Source: Nitrospirota bacterium (lineage in GTDB: Bacteria > Nitrospirota > Nitrospiria > Nitrospirales > UBA8639). Taken from it: DNA of 12,640 bases. Position numbers and translations under genes: made by a program. The stretch spans positions 1 through 12,640 of the forward strand of contig QIMB01000345.1 of the NCBI GenBank assembly GCA_003233615.1, in the 5' to 3' direction. The notes beneath the pieces were generated by a model, which worked only from the letters and a program-made list of their open reading frames with translations, searched no databases and had not been told where the DNA came from. Positions 1 to 5,140 of the stretch are shown in pieces (the first letter of the stretch is position 1; the number at the start of each line of letters is the position of its first letter).

Positions 1-268
1 ATTCTCACTGGAACGGCGAGCATTCCCTTGGCGACCTTGAGTGGATTAGTTGCCGATGGGAACTTGAATTTTCTCTTTGAGTACTCCACGTTCGTGAACA
101 ACATTCCTACCAGTTTTTTAGGTGGTCTTGATCTCGCACAGGTTCAAGTTCAATATGAGGCAGCGGACGCAGCGCCCGTCCCTGAACCAGGGACGATCTT
201 CCTCTTCGGGCTCCGGCTTAGCCGGCCTCGCCGCCTGGCGCTACCGCAAGCACCCGGCAAAGGCCTAA
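1..268 (+). pseudogene. PEP-CTERM domain protein, 3' end, frameshifted in the sorting signal
   Basis: The frame beginning at base 1 is open and its start lies outside the window. It reads through a low-complexity, secreted-type region to the motif VPEPGT (bases 178-195). This is the hallmark of PEP-CTERM proteins, which are exported and processed by an exosortase, usually alongside exopolysaccharide production. After IFLFG the frame turns into an arginine- and proline-rich tail. Removing one G from the GGG at 208-210 restores SGLAGLAAWRYRK and a stop at 266-268. That gives exactly the expected pattern of motif, hydrophobic helix and basic end. The shift is therefore either a real lesion disabling the anchor or a base-calling error in a G run. 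Without correction the ORF continues to base 432, past the terminator, which argues against that version being the native protein. The function of the upstream domain cannot be told from what is visible. Confidence 0.72.
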
Positions 269-300
269 ACTGCATTCAACAGGACTTTATCCCAGATATG

Positions 301-335
301 AAACAGCCGGGCTCCATAAGGATCCCGGCTGTTTT
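301..335 (+). terminator. Rho-independent terminator of the PEP-CTERM gene
   Basis: A perfect 11-base stem is formed by AAACAGCCGGG (301-311) and CCCGGCTGTTT (324-334). The 12-base loop can itself add a TCC/GGA pair, and the arm ends in a TTTT tract (332-335). The hairpin begins 32 bases after the restored stop at 268, the normal place for an intrinsic terminator. This supports 268, not 432, as the native end of the gene. Confidence 0.85.
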
Positions 336-466
336 GTCGCAGACGATGTGCCCTGTAACTGTTCAAATATTTTTTTCAAACCCCTCTCCTCTTTCCACTA
401 TCCTACGACTACCGCCCGGCTCAAGGGTCTGACGCCCTCATCACCAACAGACTTTGTCTGAGCCTT

Positions 467-480
467 GCGAGTTCGCTCGC
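467..480. repeat. Small hairpin GCGAG-TTCG-CTCGC
   Basis: A perfect 5-base stem closed by a TTCG tetraloop. It lies directly after CTGAGCCTTG (458-467, overlapping by one base). The same 10-mer occurs in the MITE-like copy at 1833-1842, and its first nine bases occur in the second copy at 2404-2412, each time followed or overlapped by a small hairpin. This suggests a shared repeat core. Confidence 0.4.
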
Positions 481-769
481 CAAAATTTAAAACTCCTTGT
501 TTCCGCCGACTCCCCGGCCTTGTCGTCTGGCCGAGCAGTGCAGCCGACACCGGATAACAAGACGCGCAGTGTGTGAGTGTAGCGAGTTTGCGCGCCGCTG
601 GTGTCGGCGAACCGCCCAGGGAACCCGAAGGGCCACAGCACGGCCAACATGGCTTTGGCTACTTTGGCCGAAACCCGGCATCATCAAAAATTGGTTACAC
701 ACCATACGTGAACCACGAGCCATGCGTTCAACCAATCAACTCTTTTGAAAAGTGGAAAAATTACGATGG

Positions 770-794
770 ATTCTCGATGAAAAATGTCGAGAAT
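770..794. repeat. Perfect 8-base inverted repeat (ATTCTCGA/TCGAGAAT)
   Basis: ATTCTCGA (770-777) and TCGAGAAT (787-794) form a perfect stem with a 9-base A-rich loop. No T tract follows on either strand, so it is not an obvious intrinsic terminator. It lies outside any gene, in the approach to the 3' end of the PagL-like gene. It could be an isolated palindromic repeat or a transcription-end structure for that minus-strand gene. Confidence 0.45.
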
Positions 795-920
795 GACGGA
801 GGGGTTAGGATCAGTTGAATATCCAACGCCAACCAATTAGCCCAAACCCAGTGCGCTGATGCTGGCCAAAAACTCTCTGGCAAAATAATGGCTAGTCCCA
901 GGTATCAAATAGATTGGGAG

Positions 921-1550
921 TTACGGTGAAAAGAAGGAGAACCCTAGGTTCAACAACCAGGCATTCAGCCCGGTATTCCGATCACCTATATTGGCATTGG
1001 AAATGTGATGAAACCGAAAGCCCGCCGTAATCGCCAAGTTTTCTGACACGAAATACGACACACCTGGCCCAGTTTGCAAAATAAAATTAAACTGTGTGCT
1101 TTGCTCGGGAATACGCGGAGCTAAATCCGTCCACGACATACCTGCACCTGCATCCCAAAACGGCATCCATCGTCCAAACGACAAAAAATTGTACTTCAGC
1201 ACCAAAGAACCACCAAAGAGTGAGGCACTAAAGGGTTCATAGTAATGCGCAGCCACAGGCTCAATGAGCCCCTCTACATTCCCCGCCAGCATCCCGCTGC
1301 CAAGTTCATCGGTTAAGACAAGTCCTAACTGCGGCAAAATATAGATGGCCTCGCGGTTTGTGGAGGGAGCGTTCTGGAACAGATTATTCCCTTTCCAAAA
1401 ACCACCCAACAACCCAAATTCCAGTGTACCCTTTGTCACTCGAGTACGCGCATTGAGATCTTCACTCAAGGCAAGCCCCCCGAATAGGACGGAAAAAAGT
1501 AGGCTCATGACCCATACCATCAGCTGTTTCTTTGTTAATACCGTCATCAT
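921..1550 (-). CDS. PagL-like lipid A 3-O-deacylase (acyloxyacyl hydrolase family)
   Basis: The 209-residue protein has an N-terminal signal peptide (basic start, hydrophobic core to about residue 28, cleavage near ALS-ED). Alternating short strands with many Gly and aromatic residues follow, fitting an 8-stranded outer-membrane barrel. Near the C-terminus lies HHISNANIG. The His182-x-Ser184-Asn185 part matches the His-x-Ser-Asn active-site motif of PagL enzymes, which remove the 3-O-linked acyl chain of lipid A in the outer membrane. The residue aligned with the PagL catalytic Glu appears to be Asn (GLN), so activity is not certain. I chose the ATG at 1550 because AAGGA lies five bases upstream on the coding strand. 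The upstream ATG at 1574 has no good site and would add eight residues ahead of the signal peptide. No terminator is evident. Family assignment is good; substrate is inferred from the family. Confidence 0.75.
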   Translation of the reverse strand: MMTVLTKKQLMVWVMSLLFSVLFGGLALSEDLNARTRVTKGTLEFGLLGGFWKGNNLFQNAPSTNREAIYILPQLGLVLTDELGSGMLAGNVEGLIEPVAAHYYEPFSASLFGGSLVLKYNFLSFGRWMPFWDAGAGMSWTDLAPRIPEQSTQFNFILQTGPGVSYFVSENLAITAGFRFHHISNANIGDRNTGLNAWLLNLGFSFFSP

Positions 1551-1570
1551 TGTTTTCCTTTGACTGATCA

Positions 1571-1735
1571 TCATGTGTCGACCAGATCACTCCATCCTTC
1601 ATACACATCGCAGTTGAAAATTTTCACATCGTGTGAGAACTGCACATCCCCAGATTTGGATAACAACACGCAGGAATGTCGCATAAATGCCAAGAAGAAT
1701 CCAATGATCTTTTCCCCCACATTGTTTATAATAAA
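1571..1735 (-). pseudogene. Possible 3' remnant of a gene cut by the MITE-like element
   Basis: Minus-strand codons from 1735 to the TGA at 1573-1571 read as a fairly protein-like tail, including IIGFFLAFMRH and DVKIFNCDVYEGW. The frame enters from inside the neighbouring MITE-like element and has no start of its own outside it. Its TGA overlaps the alternative upstream ATG of the PagL-like gene. This could be the truncated end of a gene formerly upstream of the deacylase, broken by the element at 1736. It may equally be chance open frame. I do not recognise the sequence. Confidence 0.22.
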
Positions 1736-1945
1736 GGGCTGTTGAATGTTATCACTCTCATAGCCAGCAAATGCCCGATGTGCGATTGGGGTCAGTAGCC
1801 CCAAGAGAATGTTCAAAATAGTTCGTCCTGTCCTGAGCCTTGTCGAAGGAAAAGCCACAGTCTTTTTGACGCGCGAAGCGTGCTCTCAGTACATGAGCAC
1901 GACAACAGGGCGAGAACGCTGCTGGCGGTTTTTTCAACATTCCCA
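1736..1945. mobile_element. MITE-like element, copy A
   Basis: A 210-base non-coding element. The left end is GGGCTGTTGAATGTT and the right end, reverse-complemented, is GGGAATGTTGAAAAAA, giving imperfect terminal inverted repeats (GGG, then TGTTGAA after a 1-2 base spacer). The direct repeat ATAAA sits immediately left (1731-1735) and right (1946-1950) and looks like a 5-base target-site duplication. The whole unit aligns with copy B in the same orientation, best in the right half, which holds the CGTGCTC/GAGCACG hairpin (about 1879-1901). The left half carries CCTGAGCCTTGTCGAAGG (1832-1849), whose CCTT-GTCG-AAGG part forms a hairpin. It has no transposase, so any movement would need one supplied elsewhere. 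Confidence 0.68.
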
Positions 1946-1972
1946 ATAAAGGGCGCGATTGAGGTTCTCCAT

Positions 1973-2194
1973 ATGAAAACACCGACTCCAACACTTCCCG
2001 GCAACCACACACCTACGATCACACGAGATCCGATCAAGCGGATTGCATTAGCCGTCAGGGAACTCGACAAACTCATTAACCGCGCCAAACAATTGGCAAG
2101 CTTGTCAGAGCAACCATGTCCGATAATCAATACTGTGCGCGGCTCCTCCGCGCCTCGTCCCCATCACACTGACTCTGGTAGCTCTCACTCTTGA
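1973..2194 (+). CDS. Small hypothetical protein between the two MITE-like copies
   Basis: A 73-codon ORF beginning at the ATG at 1973, with GAGG at 1961-1964 as a reasonable ribosome binding site eight bases upstream. The middle (about residues 20-45) is a charged, helix-like stretch with IALAVRELDKLINRAKQL; both ends are proline-, serine- and histidine-rich and look unstructured. An in-frame extension upstream to 1880 would run through the MITE-like element and is not credible. I recognise no family. It could be a genuine small gene or a chance ORF in accessory DNA; the ribosome binding site and the helix are the only supports. Confidence 0.3.
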   Translation: MKTPTPTLPGNHTPTITRDPIKRIALAVRELDKLINRAKQLASLSEQPCPIINTVRGSSAPRPHHTDSGSSHS

Positions 2195-2251
2195 ACCGAG
2201 AAACTGCAGTTGGATCACAACAGTCTGCATCAGCACATCACGCACCTAGGA

Positions 2252-2263
2252 AATTCTAGAATT
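2252..2263. repeat. 12-base perfect palindrome AATTCTAGAATT
   Basis: A perfect self-complementary 12-mer in otherwise featureless DNA between the small ORF and copy B of the MITE-like element. No gene starts nearby, so an operator role is unsupported. It is recorded because little else is visible in 2195-2311. Confidence 0.25.
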
Positions 2264-2311
2264 CTCCCATCACCGACAAGGTGACCACACGTTCGCTGAA
2301 TTCCTTATTCA

Positions 2312-2526
2312 GGGCCTGTTGAATATTCACACTTCCAGAAGCTCATACATGCCTGAGATGCCATCGACGGCAAGAGCCAAGGGACTGGTCAAAAAAACAT
2401 GCCCTGAGCCTTTTCGAAGGGTCCGTCCAGCAAGGCCGCAGCCGTTTTGACGCGCGGAGCGTACGCTCAGTACGTGAGCACGGCAACAGGGCGAGAACGA
2501 CGCTAGCGGCTTTTTTCAACATTCCC
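2312..2526. mobile_element. MITE-like element, copy B
   Basis: A 215-base relative of copy A in the same orientation. The left end GGGCCTGTTGAA and the reverse-complemented right end GGGAATGTTGAA match at 10 of 12 positions. It is flanked by ATTCA on both sides (2307-2311 and 2527-2531), an apparent 5-base target duplication whose sequence differs from that of copy A. Differing duplications imply separate insertions rather than one duplicated block. It contains CCTT-TTCG-AAGG (2409-2420) at the same internal place as copy A's hairpin, and the conserved right half (GACGCGCGGAGCG to CATTCCC). ORFs through both copies translate alike because the DNA is alike; I see no evidence that they encode a protein. 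Confidence 0.68.
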
Positions 2527-2680
2527 ATTCACGCAATTACCCTACACAGATTTTTCGCGCTCAACTGCCTCTTCTAGGTTGAATTTCAGGTGTTAGGATT
2601 GAGCCGGCTACCACCAAAGCGTGGGCCTGGCCCGTGATCGAGAATGTTTCAAAAAACGGAGAAGGAACACTATGGAAGAG

Positions 2681-2758
2681 TGGGGTGAGTGACGGGTTTC
2701 GAACCCGCGACCTCCGGAACCACAATCCGGCGCTCTAACCAGCTGAGCTACACCCACC
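2681..2758 (-). tRNA. tRNA-His (anticodon GTG)
   Basis: On the minus strand the sequence folds as a full cloverleaf. The 5' arm GGTGGGTG pairs with CACTCACC, giving the eight-pair acceptor stem typical of tRNA-His, in which the extra G at -1 (2758) pairs with C73. The anticodon arm is CCGGA-TTGTGGT-TCCGG, with GTG at 2723-2721, and the T arm holds GGTTCGAACC. The 3' CCA is encoded (2683-2681). It is transcribed divergently from rpsT. No clear terminator follows, though a T run lies about 20-30 bases beyond. Confidence 0.97.
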
Positions 2759-2872
2759 ACAAAACACATAATCGTATGAAGAAGAGAGCAAATTTTATCA
2801 GAGGGATCGAAGGCCCGCAAGCATATAAGCGCCTGCGTGAGGCAAGGCACACAGATGTGTCATGCTGGATCC

Positions 2873-2962
2873 TTGACAGGGGGAAAACCCCTGCGCGACT
2901 TCACCACCCGTCAGCTTTAGCTTGATCGTCAGTTGACCGAAATTGAAAAGCTGTGGTAAGAA
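2873..2962 (+). promoter_or_regulatory. Candidate promoter region and hairpin upstream of rpsT
   Basis: Two -35-like hexamers are present. TTGACA at 2873-2878 has no good -10 at the right spacing and overlaps the hairpin CAGGGG/CCCCTG (2877-2882 with 2888-2893). TTGACC at 2933-2938 is followed after 18 bases by a weak TAAGAA at 2957-2962, which would place initiation shortly before the rpsT ribosome binding site. Neither is strong; the second is the better-placed guess. Confidence 0.25.
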
Positions 2963-2990
2963 GTAGTATCAATACTTATTGGAGGGTTTC

Positions 2991-3254
2991 ATGGCTAATC
3001 GACATCAATCAGCAATTAAAGCCGCTCGACAAACGTTAACACGGCAAGAACGTAATAAATCTATCTTACGGCGAGTCAAGACTTTCATGAAGAAAGTCGA
3101 TGGCGCCATTCAAGAAAATAATGCCGATGTCGCCAAAAGTTCGTTACGAGACGCCACCTCAGAACTGCACAAGGCCGTGACCAAAGGAACACTCCATCAC
3201 AATACCGCTTCGCGTTGGATCTCTCGCCTTACTACACGCGTGAACGCTGCGTAA
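2991..3254 (+). CDS. rpsT: 30S ribosomal protein S20
   Basis: An 87-residue, highly basic protein that begins MANRHQSAIKAARQ and continues through long amphipathic helices, as expected of S20, a primary 16S rRNA-binding protein of the small subunit body. Length matches the family (about 85-90 residues). The ATG at 2991 has a GGAGG at 2981-2985; the in-frame TTG at 2979 is upstream of that site and would add four non-native residues. The C-terminal part keeps the conserved pattern of K/R-rich helix, KG, H..NxASR.ISRL. The gene is convergent with holA, with 58 bases between the stop codons and no clear bidirectional terminator. It is monocistronic as far as the window shows. Confidence 0.96.
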   Translation: MANRHQSAIKAARQTLTRQERNKSILRRVKTFMKKVDGAIQENNADVAKSSLRDATSELHKAVTKGTLHHNTASRWISRLTTRVNAA

Positions 3255-3312
3255 ACGCTGAAGTTTTTGTGTTCTCCCGCTTCTTCCGCATACCTATTGT
3301 TGAAATTCCTGA

Positions 3313-4374
3313 CTATGTTGATTGGACAGCGTGCCGCTGTTTGCCTATACATAGCTGTATGACCAGATCATCTAAAATCAACTTTGGTTGCAAGGCTCGC
3401 CCACCCTTGAGGGCTGAGTCAGCCTGGGCAAACACCGCCCATGCGTGACGAAAACTAGGCTCCTGCCATTGCTGTACTTGTTGCATGAATTCCCGCGCAC
3501 GAAAGGGGGGAATGCCTGCCTGCCGAGCCGCTTGTCCGTGATCCTTGCCTTCCAGCAACAGCCCACTGGCTTTCCAGATACGGCGCATTTGCCACAAAAA
3601 TGCACCCAACATCCGTAACGGCGCTTCACCGGTCTCCAAATTTTTGGCCACAATGTCCAATGCACGCCCATGATCTCCCCGCGAGACAGCTTCAGACCAA
3701 TCAAAGACTGAAATCCCCGGAGGTTTTCCTCGAACCAGTTCAACATCCTCTACCTTCACCAGCTGGCCTTCTGGCATATAGGCTTCCAATTTTTCTAATT
3801 CACGCATGACGGCATAGAGCCCTTCATTGGCCTGTTCCTTTAACATCTCCAACGCCTGTGCTTCTAATGATAATCCTAATCCTCGGGCGTGCTGAGTCAC
3901 CCATCCTGCACGCTGATTCTCAGCCAACGATGCACAAGCCACAACTACCGCATTTTTCTTCAAGGCTTGTACCCACTTGGTTCGCCCATCTAATTTCGCT
4001 GCGGACAAAACCACGGTTGTCGTGTCATTCGGTTGTTGAATATAGGGAATGAGTAACTCCCCATCACGAGCGGACAATTTGTCAGCCCATTTCACAAATA
4101 GCCGTCGACGCAAAGAAAACAATGAAACTTCTTCAGCAAGCCCAAGAATTTCAGCCGCATGTGTTTCATCGCCATACACGACATCGGATTGAAACGCATC
4201 AGATACTTCATCAGACGGCGATCCATCTGCTGCATCACGACTATCTCCCTCGAAGTGAGCCTGTCGTAACACATCCAGTGCCTGATCACGAAAATAGGCT
4301 TCTTCTCCAAGAATCAAATAGAGCGGTGCCAGCCCGTCCTGCTTGGTGTGACGCTGCAAATCCTGAACATTCAT
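3313..4374 (-). CDS. holA: DNA polymerase III subunit delta
   Basis: The 353-residue protein fits HolA, the delta subunit of the clamp loader, which opens the beta sliding clamp during replication. The N-terminal motif APLYLILGEEAYFRDQAL (about residues 16-33) is the family signature. It is followed by the SLFSLRRRLFVKW region, a central lid-like domain (VMRELEKLEAY) and the C-terminal collar region (RMLGAFLWQMRRIW, LQPKLILDDLVIQLC). Like other delta subunits it shows no intact Walker A motif. It is last in the leuS-lptE-holA run, 42 bases after lptE. The ATG at 4374 lacks a strong ribosome binding site, so translation may depend on coupling or a weak GAAAG further upstream. The stop is TAG at 3315-3313. 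Confidence 0.92.
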   Translation of the reverse strand: MNVQDLQRHTKQDGLAPLYLILGEEAYFRDQALDVLRQAHFEGDSRDAADGSPSDEVSDAFQSDVVYGDETHAAEILGLAEEVSLFSLRRRLFVKWADKLSARDGELLIPYIQQPNDTTTVVLSAAKLDGRTKWVQALKKNAVVVACASLAENQRAGWVTQHARGLGLSLEAQALEMLKEQANEGLYAVMRELEKLEAYMPEGQLVKVEDVELVRGKPPGISVFDWSEAVSRGDHGRALDIVAKNLETGEAPLRMLGAFLWQMRRIWKASGLLLEGKDHGQAARQAGIPPFRAREFMQQVQQWQEPSFRHAWAVFAQADSALKGGRALQPKLILDDLVIQLCIGKQRHAVQST

Positions 4375-4416
4375 GGAACAATGTCTTTCAAAAAATAGAC
4401 ACGAAAAGAGCGTATG

Positions 4417-5100
4417 TTACTCGGCCATGATCGTGGGTGACGAGAATGATTTCGAATTCTGAGAAGGGGAAAGAGTGGTATCGGCGTCTAAACTAATGAC
4501 AGGAGAAACTTTCTTCGGTTCAACGCCAAACTTTCCTTGATCACGGGCCGACAAGAACTGATCTGCCAGATCTGCTGCCGCGCCTTGTCCGGCTTGTTCT
4601 AACGCACGATCTTGCAGGACTCGGTTAAATTGCAACCCACCTGATGCTTCGCCTGTACTGGAAGAAGCTCCCACAAAAAATTCCGCCGAATTTCTACTCG
4701 TGTGAGTCCAACGGACTTTCCCTGTTTTTCGATGCCTCACCGTCACACCGACTTTCACTGTCACGCGACTTTCTTGCGTTTGCGTTTGAGAGAAGGCCAC
4801 GGAAGGAAGTGCCACTGAAACGATGGCGCCGTCTAAAATAAAGTCTGCTGAGATATCATCCTCAACAATGGTGGCACTGCCAACTGATTGCAACGCTTGC
4901 CGAAGGTAGCGTGTATATTTGAATTCTAAGTTCGGTTCAAAGGTCTTGTTTTTTAGGGTATGTAACGCTAAACGAACAGGCGGCCCTTCTGCAACACGGC
5001 CACCACCAATGACTGGTCCCGGTCCTTCGACCGTAAATTGATACCCGCATCCGACTAGACCCAACAGCATGATGATGGCAACACCATACCTCTTGGCCAC
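4417..5100 (-). CDS. lptE: LPS-assembly lipoprotein LptE
   Basis: The protein has a short lipoprotein signal ending LLGLVGC, with the lipidated Cys followed by GYQF, the usual start of mature LptE. LptE plugs the LptD barrel, which inserts lipopolysaccharide in the outer leaflet. The mature part has VRLALHTLKNKTFEPNLE, then YTRYLRQAL, ADFILDGAIVSV, and a helical end with DLADQFL, matching the family; a low-complexity Ser-rich tail follows. Start choice is uncertain. GTG at 5100 gives a compact 18-residue signal (MAKRYGVAIIMLLGLVGC). GTG at 5109 or TTG at 5151, which overlaps the end of leuS by 11 bases, are alternatives, but the TTG version puts an acidic stretch before the signal. It sits between leuS and holA, as often found in Nitrospira-like genomes. 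Confidence 0.85.
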   Translation of the reverse strand: MAKRYGVAIIMLLGLVGCGYQFTVEGPGPVIGGGRVAEGPPVRLALHTLKNKTFEPNLEFKYTRYLRQALQSVGSATIVEDDISADFILDGAIVSVALPSVAFSQTQTQESRVTVKVGVTVRHRKTGKVRWTHTSRNSAEFFVGASSSTGEASGGLQFNRVLQDRALEQAGQGAAADLADQFLSARDQGKFGVEPKKVSPVISLDADTTLSPSQNSKSFSSPTIMAE

Positions 5101-5140
5101 CGTATCCACATCTTCATCAGACTGATGGAGACGCCAGAAT

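Larger units (their letters stand above)
336..920. other. Gene-poor region with dense inverted repeats
   Basis: No ORF here is convincing. Four overlapping ORFs of 69-83 codons occur on both strands between 441 and 818, but none has protein-like composition or a good ribosome binding site. The stretch 447-735 is rich in small inverted repeats: CAGAC/GTCTG, GCGAG-TTCG-CTCGC at 467-480, GCCGACACC (543-551) with GGTGTCGGC (600-608), and several GGCC/GGCC arms. ORFs open in many frames plus dense palindromes are typical of a dispersed intergenic repeat, and I suspect that is what it is. A separate hairpin lies at 770-794. From 795 to 920 I see nothing. Confidence 0.45.

Noticed and set aside
425..437. 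Tn3-type terminal repeat (GGGTCTGACGC)
   Set aside because: Only about 11 bases match, the similarity ends at once, and there is no partner end, transposase or resolvase.
497..818. Overlapping plus-strand ORFs of 81-83 codons
   Set aside because: They overlap each other and minus-strand ORFs, have arginine- and tryptophan-rich, non-protein-like composition, lack ribosome binding sites and lie in repeat-like DNA.
1571..1858. 95-codon minus-strand ORF as a complete gene
   Set aside because: Its start and first third are inside the MITE-like element (STRLRTG is a typical translation of that repeat), so only the 3' portion could be a gene remnant.
1736..2526. Integron attC sites or cassettes
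   Set aside because: GTTGAAT and TTTCAAC resemble the R' and R'' cores, but their order is reversed (GTT at the left end, AAC at the right), one core fails the first consensus base, and no integrase is seen. Inverted ends with target duplications explain them better.
2623..2633. GGGCC-T-GGCCC as a terminator for tRNA-His
   Set aside because: A one-base loop cannot form a normal hairpin, and no T tract follows on the minus strand.
2608..2850. Minus-strand ORF containing VAQLVRAPDCGSGGRGFETRH
   Set aside because: This is the usual false translation of a tRNA gene; tRNA-His lies at 2681-2758.
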